A stretch of DNA of 47,193 bases from Aphanothece sp. CMT-3BRIN-NPC111 (GTDB lineage Bacteria; Cyanobacteriota; Cyanobacteriia; Cyanobacteriales; JAHHGU01), in the NCBI GenBank assembly GCA_019359765.1, contig JAHHGU010000041.1, positions 1 to 47,193 of the forward strand, read 5' to 3'. Position numbers and translations under genes: made by a program. Below are positions 9,124 through 17,385 of the stretch, piece by piece; the stretch's first letter is position 1; every line of letters starts with the position of its first letter. The notes beneath the pieces are model-generated. The model made no database searches, had not been told where the DNA came from, and was given only the letters and a program-made list of their open reading frames with translations.

Positions 9124-10515
9124 ATGGTACATCTAACCCCCAACTCTAGCTTCAGTTTAACGATGCGCTTACAACTTCCCAATCGCGCTGGGATGTTAGC
9201 AAGCGTCACCCAAGCGATCGCAGATCTTGGGGGAAACATGGGACAAATTGATTTAATTGAGCAAACGCGCAAAATTTCCATCCGGGATATCACAGTTGAT
9301 GCCGCCAGTACCGAACACGCAGAGCAGATTGTGAGCATGGTAAAGGCGCTGCCAGATGTCCAAACTATCGATGTCTACGATCGCACTTTCAACTTACATC
9401 GCCACGGCAAGATCAGCATGCAGAGCAAAATCCCGCTCAAAAATCAAGCTGATTTGGCGATGGCATATACCCCTGGTGTCGGTCGTGTTTGTATGGCGAT
9501 CGCTCAAGACCCAGAACAAGTATATTCCCTAACAATTAAGAGCAATACCGTTGCTATTGTCACTGATGGCAGTGCTGTTTTAGGATTGGGCAATCTCGGT
9601 GCCGCTGGTGCCCTGCCAGTCATGGAAGGCAAAGCCATGCTGTTCAAAGAATTTGCTGGTATTGACGCCTTTCCCATCTGCTTGAACACGCAAGACACCG
9701 ATGAGATTGTCCGCACTGTCATCAACATTGCCCCAGTCTTTGGTGGGGTCAACCTGGAAGATATCAGCGCCCCGCGTTGTTTTGAAATTGAAACCCGATT
9801 ACGGCAGGAATTAGATATCCCTGTCTTTCATGATGACCAACACGGCACCGCAATTGTCACCCTAGCAGCCTTGATCAACGCCCTCAAGGTGGTTAAAAAA
9901 TCCCTGGAGGATGTGCGGATCGTAATTAATGGAGCTGGTGCTGCGGGGGTAGCGATCGCTCTTTTGCTCAAAAAAGCTGGTGCCACTAGCATCTGGATGT
10001 GCGATTCTAAGGGGATTCTTTCTACAAGTCGTACTGATTTAAACCAGCAAAAGCGGGAATTTGCTGTTGAAGCCAGCGGTACTTTAGCAGATGCTCTCCA
10101 AGGCGCTGATATCTTTTTAGGCGTTAGCGCTCCCGGTGTCGTCACACCAGAAATGGTACGCTCAATGGCGAAAGACCCGATTGTGTTTGCGATGGCTAAT
10201 CCCATTCCAGAAATTCAGCCGGAATTAGTCACAGATGATGTTGCTGTCATGGCCACAGGCCGTAGTGACTACCCAAATCAGATTAATAACGTTTTGGCGT
10301 TTCCCGGCGTTTTTCGGGGTGCCTTAGACTGTCGGGCATCTGCCATTACCACCAGTATGTATTTACAAGCCGCCAGTGCGATCGCTTCTTTAATAAACCC
10401 CACAGATCTCGACCGGGAATATATTATCCCCTCTGTATTTGACAAACGGGTTGTCGATGTCGTATCTGCGGCAGTCCAAAAAGCCGCCCGTGAAGATGGT
10501 GTCGCTCGCAGCTAA
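9124..10515 (+). CDS. ACT-domain malic enzyme (malate dehydrogenase, decarboxylating)
   Basis: 463 residues. Oxidatively decarboxylates malate to pyruvate with reduction of NAD(P); cytoplasmic, linking the TCA branch to pyruvate. An ACT domain occupies about residues 8-80 (FSLTMRLQLPNRAGMLASVT), usually a small-ligand regulatory module. The malic enzyme N-domain follows with YTPGVGRVC and the conserved TDGSAVLGLGNLGA. The metal-binding VFHDDQHGTA, the nucleotide-binding loop INGAGAAGVA and the segment FAMANPIPEIQP are all present, and the length fits an intact enzyme plus ACT. NAD versus NADP preference is not decided from the sequence. Start ATG 9124 includes the whole ACT domain. It is monocistronic and converges on the PAP2 gene. 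Confidence 0.93.
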   Translation: MVHLTPNSSFSLTMRLQLPNRAGMLASVTQAIADLGGNMGQIDLIEQTRKISIRDITVDAASTEHAEQIVSMVKALPDVQTIDVYDRTFNLHRHGKISMQSKIPLKNQADLAMAYTPGVGRVCMAIAQDPEQVYSLTIKSNTVAIVTDGSAVLGLGNLGAAGALPVMEGKAMLFKEFAGIDAFPICLNTQDTDEIVRTVINIAPVFGGVNLEDISAPRCFEIETRLRQELDIPVFHDDQHGTAIVTLAALINALKVVKKSLEDVRIVINGAGAAGVAIALLLKKAGATSIWMCDSKGILSTSRTDLNQQKREFAVEASGTLADALQGADIFLGVSAPGVVTPEMVRSMAKDPIVFAMANPIPEIQPELVTDDVAVMATGRSDYPNQINNVLAFPGVFRGALDCRASAITTSMYLQAASAIASLINPTDLDREYIIPSVFDKRVVDVVSAAVQKAAREDGVARS

Positions 10516-10530
10516 CCGCTAAGGCGGAAG

Positions 10531-10575
10531 TTTGAGTTTTGAATTATCCTAAAAAGATTTAACTCAAAACTCAAA
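10531..10575. terminator. Inverted repeat between convergent genes
   Basis: Arms TTTGAGTTTTG (10531-10541) and CAAAACTCAAA (10565-10575) are perfect 11-bp complements with a 23-nt loop. They lie between the stops of the malic enzyme gene (+) and the PAP2 gene (-). A direct AACTCAAA-type tandem repeat overlaps the right arm (10561-10590). A bidirectional terminator is plausible, although the stem is AT-rich. Confidence 0.5.
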
Positions 10576-10593
10576 ACTTAAAACTCAAAACTT

Positions 10594-11169
10594 TTAAAAC
10601 GAGCGCATCACTTGCAGCCCCACAACCGTGTCACCCTTGTCATCAGATCGGATCAATGGAAACAGAATCAGCCCGTTTTTCTGACTCAACTCTAATTGGG
10701 TTGTGAGGTATCCTAATGCCGCTCCAGCCAGGACATCGGGAAGGCGATGTCGGTTCAGGTTAATTCGTGACAAGGCAATTACAGACGCCCCTGTGTACCA
10801 GTATATAGCCGATTTGGGGTGGTAATGGCTCTGAAGGCTAGCTACCGCAAAGGCAGCTGTAGCATGACAGCTGGGAAAACTATCGCGTGCATCCGAGTCA
10901 GGTCGTTTCACCTGCGTCACTTCTTTTAAGCCTTCACAAAGTAGGATACTTGTACCAAGAGAGTCCAGCGCCCGCAGAGAGTGGTTTTTACCGTCTTCTC
11001 CGTCCAGTAACAGAGGTAAAGCTACTCCTGTGGTGAGATAGATAATGGTGCCAGGTCCAGAAACGAAACTGGAAGCTTCACGATCAACAGATTCTGCGCG
11101 TGCTGGTGTAGCGATCGTCGTCAAGCTAAGGGCAATCGCTGCAAAGGATAGGGCTTTTGACCAAGACAT
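10594..11169 (-). CDS. PAP2-superfamily phosphatase, exported
   Basis: 191 residues from the ATG at 11167-11169. That start gives a textbook signal peptide (MSWSKALSFAAIALSLTTIA, then TPARA for cleavage); an in-frame extension to 11304 would bury it. The PAP2/haloperoxidase phosphatase motifs are recognisable: KRPDSDARDSFPSCHATAAF (motifs 1 and 2, with PSCH where PSGH is usual) and SRINLNRHRLPDVLAG (motif 3, His and Asp conserved). The family removes phosphate from lipid phosphates such as phosphatidate or prenyl diphosphates, usually on the outer face of the membrane. The substrate is unknown. The Gly-to-Cys change in PSGH is a mild oddity. Confidence 0.82.
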   Translation of the reverse strand: MSWSKALSFAAIALSLTTIATPARAESVDREASSFVSGPGTIIYLTTGVALPLLLDGEDGKNHSLRALDSLGTSILLCEGLKEVTQVKRPDSDARDSFPSCHATAAFAVASLQSHYHPKSAIYWYTGASVIALSRINLNRHRLPDVLAGAALGYLTTQLELSQKNGLILFPLIRSDDKGDTVVGLQVMRSF

Positions 11170-11401
11170 AAAAATTTTTCTATTGCACTTTTGTCTTGAT
11201 ACTTTATCAGCTCTAATACTTATAAAATTTATACCCCGCACATTCCTGATTATTTGTAATACTTCTGGGTGCTGAAGCCGTGCCCTTATCTTTGATTGAG
11301 ACAACTAATTTGTATATTTGTGGTTAACACCACAGATAGAGCTTCTATTTTCTAATAATTGAAACAATATGGGTGAAATGCACTGCTTTTGCCAGTAAAC
11401 A

Positions 11402-12289
11402 ATGAACTTTAATTTCTTTGATATCTTTTGGGTGATTCTACTTCTGGCCTCTTTTCAGCCCATGTGGCAACGCCGCCGCTTAGAGTTCCAGCGAGTTCAA
11501 GCCCTACGGGAGTTCGAGCGGGGGCGGGAAAGCCGGGTAATTTTGCTGATTCATCGCCAAGAATCTATTAGCTTACTGGGAATTCCTTTATCTCGCTACA
11601 TCACAATTGAAGACTCAGAACAAGTGCTACGGGCGATTCGCCTCACGCCTCCTGATGTTCCTATTGACTTAATCTTGCATACCCCAGGCGGACTGGTTCT
11701 GGCAACTGAGCAAATTGCCAGAGCGTTAATTCGTCACCCAGCTAAAGTCAGCGTCTTTGTCGCCCACTATGCCATGAGCGGCGGCACAATGTTAGCGATG
11801 GCAGCAGATGAAATCCTCATGGATGCCAACGCCGTCTTAGGGCCAGTAGATCCCCAGTTGGGTAACTTCCCGGCTGCCAGTATCATCAAAGTTGTTGAAG
11901 ACAAGCCTATCAGCGAAATTGACGACCAAACCCTAATCATGGCAGATTTGTCACGCAAAGCAATCCAGCAAGTACAGCGGTTTGTGCGGACGCTGCTAAA
12001 AGATGAAGTCCCCAGACGGAAGATTGCTCCAGAAAACATTGAAAAAATTGTTGATGCCCTCACCACAGGCAAAGTCACCCATGATTATCCGATTACAGTT
12101 GAGGAGGCATCTGAACTAGGTCTGCCGATTACAGTCGGGCTACCGATTTCCATATATAACCTGATGGAGCTATATCCACAACCCCAAGGCGGGCGTCCTT
12201 CAGTGCAGTACATTCCCATGCCCTACGAACGCCGCCCAGGTTTACCTCAACCTAAGGGAAGACCTTTACCAGAGCAAGCTCAGCTATAA
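11402..12289 (+). CDS. SDH-type ClpP-fold serine protease, membrane-anchored
   Basis: 295 residues. The N-terminus (FFDIFWVILLLASFQPMW) is one membrane helix followed by a basic stretch. The body matches the SDH_sah family (PF01972), related to ClpP and SppA: LILHTPGGLVLATEQIARAL (about 99-118) forms the oxyanion region, and HYAMSGGTMLAMAADEI (about 121-137) carries the presumed nucleophilic Ser in MSGGT. VDPQLGNFPAASI follows, as usual. The C-terminal tail is Pro/Arg-rich. The archaeal relative acts as a membrane-linked proteinase; the cyanobacterial substrate is unknown. Start ATG 11402. It faces away from the PAP2 gene and precedes a membrane protein gene. Confidence 0.88.
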   Translation: MNFNFFDIFWVILLLASFQPMWQRRRLEFQRVQALREFERGRESRVILLIHRQESISLLGIPLSRYITIEDSEQVLRAIRLTPPDVPIDLILHTPGGLVLATEQIARALIRHPAKVSVFVAHYAMSGGTMLAMAADEILMDANAVLGPVDPQLGNFPAASIIKVVEDKPISEIDDQTLIMADLSRKAIQQVQRFVRTLLKDEVPRRKIAPENIEKIVDALTTGKVTHDYPITVEEASELGLPITVGLPISIYNLMELYPQPQGGRPSVQYIPMPYERRPGLPQPKGRPLPEQAQL

Positions 12290-12469
12290 AATACTCGCTC
12301 TGAACTATCGGTTCAGACAAATTTTCTCGCTTCCTCTTCCCCGCTTGCCGCCAATCTCGGTAGTGTGAGATCGCTATCCCTTCTATCTCATATCTTTTAC
12401 TGCCTAAATTAGGCGAATTTGCTGCCAGATTTCGATATTATGCGGGGGAGAACCTTGAATAACTCAGCT

Positions 12470-13885
12470 ATGTCATCCTCGTCAACACTCACCAGAAGAA
12501 AAAGCCCAGTCCCCCGCAACCTCTGGTTTGAACGAGTGATGGCACTTCTGGCCTTGACCAACTTGGGCATAGTGCTGTTTGACCTAAGTTACGTCCCCTG
12601 GCGCGATTTATACCTGCGGGAATTTCCCGGCTTTACCAAGTTTTATGACCAATTTAAGGGCATTGAACCCCATCGAGAAACGCAGAAGTATCTCGACACC
12701 GTAGAAAAACTCAAAGCTCAGGTTGAGCAAACGGGCTTGCAGTCATCCCAAGTAGAACCAGTGCTGCTTCAACTGCGGAACCTCAGCGTGGAAATAATTG
12801 AAAGCAACCCTTTTGAAGTAGCGCAGAAAACAGGCACGCTGGAAAAAATTAAAAATAAGATGCGTAAGCGCATTGGCAATGAATCTGCCAAGCAATCTTT
12901 CACAACTTTCTGGAGTCAACCATATTTATCTCAAGCTGGCTGGTCAAAAGAAATCCAATTTTATAACAAAGAGATTCAGCCGCTAATTGAAACTAACTAT
13001 TTTCGCCCCATGGGGGAAACAGGCGATTTTGTTGACTACTTCTGGAAGATTGACATCGGCTTCTTGGTCATATTTTGCCTAGAATTTCTGGGTCGTACTT
13101 ACTATATCCATCGGCGTCACGTTGGTATTACCTGGCTAGATGCCATGTTCTGGCGCTGGTATGATATCTTCCTGCTGCTGCCAGTATGGCGCTGGCTGCG
13201 CGTCATCCCGGTTACTATTCGCCTGCACCAAGCGCATTTATTGAACCTCGATAACGTACAAGCGCAAATTAATCGCGGCTTTGTTGCCAATTTTGCTGAA
13301 GAACTTACAGAAGTAGTAGCCATCCGGACGATTAACCAAGTTCAAGACTCGATCCGGCGAGGTGATATCACCCGCTTGCTGTCGGGGCGTGTAAGTCGCA
13401 CCTATATTGACATTAACAATGTCAATGAAGTAGAAGCGATCGCTAATTTGCTAGTGAAAGTCACGGTTTACCAAGTGCTACCCAAAATTCAGCCGGACTT
13501 GGAAGCGATATTGCGGCACAGCCTAGAAAAAATTCTCAACCAGTCCCCAGTCTACCGGAATCTTCAGCAGGTGCCAGGGTTGGGAAACTTACCCACCCAG
13601 ATGATCGAGCGACTCGTAAATGAAGTCTCCCAATCCGCCTACCAAGCCCTCACCGACACCTTGGAAGACCCTGTTGGTGCAGAACTTTCCCAGCATCTGG
13701 TGCAACACTTCAGTGAAGCCTTGGGTTCTGAGGTGCTTCGGCAGCAGACATTGCAGAAAATTCAGTCTTTACTAATTGACCTCTTAGAGGAAATCAAAAT
13801 CAATTACGTCAAGCGGTTGTCTGAGGAAGATTTGGAGGAAGTTTTAGAACAAACCCGGCAGATCCGCCATATAGGTCCGCACTAA
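12470..13885 (+). CDS. Conserved-type membrane protein
   Basis: 471 residues from ATG 12470; an ATG at 12440 is an alternative. Hydrophobic segments lie near residues 20-40 (FERVMALLALTNLGIVLFDL), near 195-215 (IDIGFLVIFCLEFL) and around 235-265 (WWYDIFLLLPVWRWLRVIPV-like Trp/Arg-rich helices). The arrangement of the last two recalls the S1/S4-type helices of voltage-sensor or ion-channel-like proteins, but no pore motif follows. The C-terminal ~200 residues are soluble and helical (QSAYQALTDTLEDPVG, LLIDLLEEIKINYVKRLSEE). I regard it as a cyanobacterial membrane protein of unknown function. It lies 180 bp after the protease gene and could share its transcript. Confidence 0.75.
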   Translation: MSSSSTLTRRKSPVPRNLWFERVMALLALTNLGIVLFDLSYVPWRDLYLREFPGFTKFYDQFKGIEPHRETQKYLDTVEKLKAQVEQTGLQSSQVEPVLLQLRNLSVEIIESNPFEVAQKTGTLEKIKNKMRKRIGNESAKQSFTTFWSQPYLSQAGWSKEIQFYNKEIQPLIETNYFRPMGETGDFVDYFWKIDIGFLVIFCLEFLGRTYYIHRRHVGITWLDAMFWRWYDIFLLLPVWRWLRVIPVTIRLHQAHLLNLDNVQAQINRGFVANFAEELTEVVAIRTINQVQDSIRRGDITRLLSGRVSRTYIDINNVNEVEAIANLLVKVTVYQVLPKIQPDLEAILRHSLEKILNQSPVYRNLQQVPGLGNLPTQMIERLVNEVSQSAYQALTDTLEDPVGAELSQHLVQHFSEALGSEVLRQQTLQKIQSLLIDLLEEIKINYVKRLSEEDLEEVLEQTRQIRHIGPH

Positions 13886-14033
13886 GCATGAGGATGGAAG
13901 AAGAAAAAAGGAAATTGAGTGTGGAAAAAAGAAAGAAGTGGCGTATGGGGATCAATCGCGGACAGTAGCTTTGGTACTCACGCGCTCCGAAAATTGTGCT
14001 ATAATTTAGATGGCACTTTACGACGTAAATTTT

Positions 14034-14090
14034 GGTTCAAGCCTCCTCCCATTCTTTGGGCGAGGTAAATCTAAAATCGTTTGACCAAAA
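14034..14090 (+). repeat. Dispersed hairpin-plus-AATCTAAAATC element, copy A
   Basis: GGTTCAAGCC leads into a stem (CCTC-CT-CCCA pairing TGGG-C-GAGG) followed by TAAATCTAAAATCG. The same layout recurs at 14105, 15065, 21332 and 21392. Each stem is kept by different bases, so the structure is conserved more than the sequence. Confidence 0.7.
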
Positions 14091-14104
14091 TAATTCGTGA
14101 TTCC

Positions 14105-14167
14105 GGGTTTCAAGCCCCTAAATTTATGTATGGGGTATTAATTACGAATTACGAATTACGAATTACG
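14105..14167 (+). repeat. Dispersed hairpin element plus AATTACG heptamers, copy B
   Basis: GGTTTCAAGCCCC, an AT-rich loop and TATGGGG form a hairpin. Four perfect AATTACG heptamers follow (14140-14167). The hairpin-then-tandem-repeat order matches copies A, C, D and E. Confidence 0.75.
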
Positions 14168-14339
14168 AATTGGAGCGCAGCGACATGACCCACCTGGATG
14201 ACTAAAACGCCACTGTAGAATTTGATAAATCGCTATAATAAAAAAAATATCATATACTACGAAAATGTCGCTGTGTCAAGCAGGACGAACAGGAAATAAA
14301 AAAGTAAACTAATACAGTATTCAGATGCTTCTGCCCTGG

Positions 14340-14581
14340 GACGCAAGGTGGAAGTAAAACTAAAATGCCTGCTGACTCGGTCTGGCGGGGTTAAGTGAGA
14401 ATTACCGCGCTGGTAATTGCCACAAACCCGGTTAAGAGGGGATGACGCAGGAAGAACAGAATTGTGAGATTCTGGCTGCCCTAGTGAATCTACCGTTAGT
14501 CATCGGGACGGTTCAACAGGGGAGAACGTCAAACTTCTTGGAATAATTTTGCAGGAAGTGGGTCGAGACCCACTTTTTTTT
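14340..14581 (+). promoter_or_regulatory. Structured rimP-nusA leader with terminator/attenuator
   Basis: The ~240 nt before rimP fold well by eye. Hairpin 1 is nested: GGGTT 14388-14392 pairs AACCC 14425-14429, GTG 14395-14397 pairs CAC 14421-14423, and AATTACC 14400-14406 pairs GGTAATT 14412-14418. Hairpin 2 is CAGAAT/ATTCTG (14457-14474). The leader ends in an intrinsic terminator, AAGTGGGT-CGAG-ACCCACTT (14556-14575), followed by eight T (14574-14581), only 14 nt before the rimP ATG. Terminators before rimP are known in other bacteria, where nus operons autoregulate by antitermination; that this leader acts so is inference. A TATAAT box at 14234-14239 is a candidate -10, with no good -35. 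Confidence 0.7.
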
Positions 14582-14582
14582 A

Positions 14583-14596
14583 TTGGAGGTCTCCAA
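14583..14596 (+). promoter_or_regulatory. rimP Shine-Dalgarno inside a small dyad
   Basis: TTGGA-GGTC-TCCAA spans the ribosome-binding site GGAGG (14585-14589) and reaches the first base of the ATG. The SD could be partly masked by this 5-bp stem. The strong SD also fixes the start at 14596. Confidence 0.55.
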
Positions 14597-15057
14597 TGGC
14601 TCATCCCCTAATTCCTCAAATTATTGACTTAGCGACGCCAGTAGCAGAAGACCTGGGATTGGAGGTAGTCGCGGCAGTGTTTCACACCAACCAACGTCCA
14701 CCAGTGCTGCGCGTGGACATCCGCAACACTTCCTCAGACACCAGTCTGGAGGACTGTGAACGGATGAGTCGGTCTTTGGAAAATGCTTTAGATGCAACAG
14801 ACATCATCCCTGATGCTTATGTTCTGGAGATTTCCAGTCCTGGTATTTCGCAGCAGTTGACAACGGATCGAGACTTCATCTCTTTTAAAGGGTTTGCCGT
14901 CATTGTCACAACATCTGAACCTAAAGACGGCAAGTTTGAGTGGAGCGGTCAGTTGATTAACCGGGATGAAGCCGCCGTTCATCTGAACCAAAAAGGTAGA
15001 GCGATCGCCATTCCCCGCCAATTGGTAACCCGGGTGCAACTCGACGACCACGGCTAA
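14596..15057 (+). CDS. rimP: Ribosome maturation factor RimP
   Basis: 153 residues, normal family length. RimP is needed for late assembly of the 30S subunit. The N-domain shows MAHPLIPQIIDLATPVAEDL, then VLRVDIRNTSSDTSLEDCER and the conserved YVLEISSPGISQQL (the ExSSPG signature). The C-terminal SH3-like domain holds the RAIAIPRQLVTRVQL strands. GGAGG lies 6 nt before the ATG. It is first in the rimP-nusA-ylxR-infB order conserved in many bacteria. Nothing unusual in the protein; its leader is the interesting part. Confidence 0.95.
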   Translation: MAHPLIPQIIDLATPVAEDLGLEVVAAVFHTNQRPPVLRVDIRNTSSDTSLEDCERMSRSLENALDATDIIPDAYVLEISSPGISQQLTTDRDFISFKGFAVIVTTSEPKDGKFEWSGQLINRDEAAVHLNQKGRAIAIPRQLVTRVQLDDHG

Positions 15058-15064
15058 TCAATTG

Positions 15065-15125
15065 CTGGATTTGGGATACAAGGATTTTAGCTTTGATCCC
15101 AAATCCAAAACCTCAAATCTAAAAT
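15065..15125 (+). repeat. Hairpin-plus-repeat element between rimP and nusA, copy E
   Basis: GATTTGGGAT and ATCCCAAATC are perfect 10-bp complements separated by about 17 nt. They are followed by CAAAACCTCAAATCTAAAATT. The order stem then AATC-type repeats matches the copies at 14034, 14105, 21332 and 21392. Its position inside the operon could affect processing or relative expression. Confidence 0.7.
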
Positions 15126-15141
15126 TTATGGAGATTTGCTC

Positions 15142-16386
15142 ATGTCAATAGTTAGTTTGCCGGGACTCAAAGACCTGATTGACAACATCAGCCGAGAGCG
15201 CAACTTACCCCGCCACGCTGTCCAAGCAGCTCTGCGAGAAGCGCTACTCAAAGGATACGAACGCTATCGCCGTGCTCAACGCCTCGACAGATTCCATTTT
15301 GATGAAGATTACTTTAACAACTTTGAAGTAGATCTTGACGTCGAAGAAGAAGGCTTCCGCGTTTTAGCTACCAAAATAATTGTCGAAGAAGTCAGCAACC
15401 CAGATCACCAAATTTCTCTGCAAGAGGTTCAAGAAGTAGCAACAGAAGCAACTCTTGGCGACTCGGTGGTTTTAGATGTAACGCCAGATCAGCGAGAGTT
15501 TGGTCGCATGGCGGCAATTCAGACCAAGCAGGTGCTATCGCAAAAACTGCGAGACCAGCAGCGCCAAATCATCCAGGAAGAGTTTGAAGACCTGGAAGGG
15601 ACGGTTCTGCAAGCAAGAGTGCTGCGCTTTGAGCGGCAATCTGTAATTTTGGCTGTCAACAGTGGGTTTAATCAACCAGAAGTGGAAGCCGAACTGCTGT
15701 CTCGGGAACAACTGCCCAACGACAACTATCGTATCAATGCCACATTTAAGGTTTTCCTGAAAAAGGTACGGGAAGGCCCGCATCGTGGTCCCCAGCTCAT
15801 AGTTTCCCGGGCAGCTGCTGGTTTGGTGGTATATCTGTTTGCCAATGAAGTGCCCGAAATTGAGGACGAAGTTGTCCGGATTGTGGCGGTAGCACGGGAA
15901 GCCAATCCCCCCTCTCGTCATGTTGGTCCCCGAACTAAAATTGCGGTTGATACCCTGGAACGAGATGTCGATCCGGTTGGGGCTTGTATCGGGGCACGGG
16001 GTTCCAGAATTCAAGTCGTAGTTAATGAATTACGGGGTGAAAAAATTGATGTCATCCGCTGGTCGCCTGACCCCGCTACCTACATCGCCAACGCTCTCAG
16101 CCCCGCACGAGTGGATGAGGTACGCTTGGTAAATACAGACGCACGTCAGGCTCACGTATTGGTTGCGGAGGATCAACTTAGTTTGGCGATTGGCAAAGAA
16201 GGGCAGAATGTTCGTCTGGCAGCTCGTTTGACAGGTTGGAAAATAGACATCAAAGATGTCGCCAAGTACGATTACGCAGCAGAATACGCCAAGATCCAGG
16301 CGCAACAAGAGGCTCAAGAGGAGTATGAGGAGCCAGAGTCGGAAGAGTCGGAAGAAATGGAAACATTGCCAGTGGGTGATGTGTAA
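15142..16386 (+). CDS. nusA: Transcription termination/antitermination protein NusA
   Basis: 414 residues, starting at ATG 15142 because GGAG (15130-15133) is 8 nt upstream; the in-frame TTG at 15136 is less likely. It binds RNA polymerase and controls pausing, termination and antitermination. Domains: N-terminal NusA domain (1 to about 130, with AALREALLKGYERYRR), S1 (about 140-205, EGTVLQARVLRFERQ), KH1 (about 235-300, RTKIAVDTLERDVDPVGACI and GARGSRIQ) and KH2 (about 305-375, LSLAIGKEGQNVRLAARLTG). An acidic, Glu-rich tail (about 385-410) ends the protein. The acidic C-terminal repeats of the E. coli type are absent; the length matches cyanobacterial and Gram-positive NusA. Confidence 0.96.
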   Translation: MSIVSLPGLKDLIDNISRERNLPRHAVQAALREALLKGYERYRRAQRLDRFHFDEDYFNNFEVDLDVEEEGFRVLATKIIVEEVSNPDHQISLQEVQEVATEATLGDSVVLDVTPDQREFGRMAAIQTKQVLSQKLRDQQRQIIQEEFEDLEGTVLQARVLRFERQSVILAVNSGFNQPEVEAELLSREQLPNDNYRINATFKVFLKKVREGPHRGPQLIVSRAAAGLVVYLFANEVPEIEDEVVRIVAVAREANPPSRHVGPRTKIAVDTLERDVDPVGACIGARGSRIQVVVNELRGEKIDVIRWSPDPATYIANALSPARVDEVRLVNTDARQAHVLVAEDQLSLAIGKEGQNVRLAARLTGWKIDIKDVAKYDYAAEYAKIQAQQEAQEEYEEPESEESEEMETLPVGDV

Positions 16387-16399
16387 ACTACTCACGGCT

Positions 16400-16429
16400 A
16401 AGCCCTGAGGGACGGCTTCGGGGGCTTTT
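16400..16429 (+). terminator. Terminator-like hairpin after nusA
   Basis: AAGCCC (16400-16405) pairs GGGCTT (16422-16427), the loop is G-rich, and a short T-run (16426-16429) follows. It lies 14 nt after the nusA stop and before ylxR, so it may be a partial terminator reducing downstream expression. Confidence 0.5.
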
Positions 16430-16529
16430 AAAGAGCTGTTGAGCAGGCGATAGTGTTCAAGCGCTACGTTCCGCCAGTCAGAATACCTGTTAATGCGTAG
16501 CCAGTTTTCAGCTATACTTCATCCTTTCT

Positions 16530-16823
16530 ATGGAACCTAACTACCGACGATGTGTAAGCTGTCGCCAACTGGCACCCAAAGAGGTATTCTGGCGGATTGT
16601 CCGAGTGTATCCATCACAGCAGGTACAATTAGATCAGGGAATGGGGCGTTCTGCCTACCTCTGTCCCCAGGCAAGTTGCCTTGAGGCGGCTCGCAAGAAG
16701 AATCGGCTGGGGCGATCGCTCAAAGCCTCTGTGCCGGCAGAAATATACCAAACCTTGTCGCAGCGTTTAGCTGCGAGTTCACGGGGAGATCCGCCCAGCT
16801 ACAGGATGGGAAATCCTCCCTAA
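16530..16823 (+). CDS. ylxR: YlxR/DUF448 RNA-binding protein
   Basis: 97 residues. It matches the YlxR family: RRCVSCRQLAPKEVFWRIVR (about 6-25) and the loop GRSAYLCPQASCLEAARKKN (about 40-59), with both CxxC-like pairs and the basic RKKNRLGRSLK patch. YlxR is a small nucleic-acid-binding protein, nearly always between nusA and infB, and has been linked to transcription control and RNase P. Start ATG 16530; the ribosome-binding site is poor. A large gap to infB (562 bp) is wider than usual for this cluster. Confidence 0.92.
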   Translation: MEPNYRRCVSCRQLAPKEVFWRIVRVYPSQQVQLDQGMGRSAYLCPQASCLEAARKKNRLGRSLKASVPAEIYQTLSQRLAASSRGDPPSYRMGNPP

Positions 16824-17385
16824 AAGTTAGCAACCCCCACTTTCATTTACTCGTTAGCATAAATACAGGGTGTTTTTTGAGCGCGCAGGCTGCCATTAGT
16901 AGATTGCTGGTTAATATGAAGTGAGGAGTTATGAGGAGAGAGCAATTAGGGACGAGGTACTAAAAAAAAGGAGCGATCGCGAGCATAAACGTGTGTCTGA
17001 AAGCGCCGCCTAACCCCCTGAGTATCTAGCACCGGGTAGCCCATGCAGCAACAGCTTGTAGGACTGGTGGTTTATAGCTGAGCGCGTCAGTGTCAAAATA
17101 TACTCGCACCAGCAATCGTCATGCTCCATAGCTCTGCCGCAGTTCGCATACAACAACCTCAGTTTTTTTAAGATTTGTGCAAGATTAGATAAAGAAGCGT
17201 TTGAATAAGGGGGCAGCCAGCGGGCTAGCTGTAAGCTGGCAAACTTAAAAGTTTATTGTCGATTATGTAGAGGTACTATCATTTGGTTTAAGTTCCAACC
17301 ATTAAGCAACATGAAGATGAGCAAATGGTCGTTCAAGGATTTAGTCATAGTGTGAAAACTGGTAGGTACGACAGGGGCATAGTGG
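16824..17385. other. ylxR-infB intergenic region
   Basis: 562 bp without a supported gene. It contains a HIP1 octamer at 16974-16981 and a hairpin GCCAGC/GCTGGC near 17216-17240. A long untranslated leader or a separate infB promoter is likely, but no clear promoter was identified. Confidence 0.5.

Noticed and set aside
14340..14581. Possibility that the rimP leader is a tRNA, SRP RNA, 6S RNA or RNase P RNA
   Set aside because: No T-loop GTTCRA pattern, acceptor stem or known conserved core of these RNAs was found; the fold and position fit a leader better.
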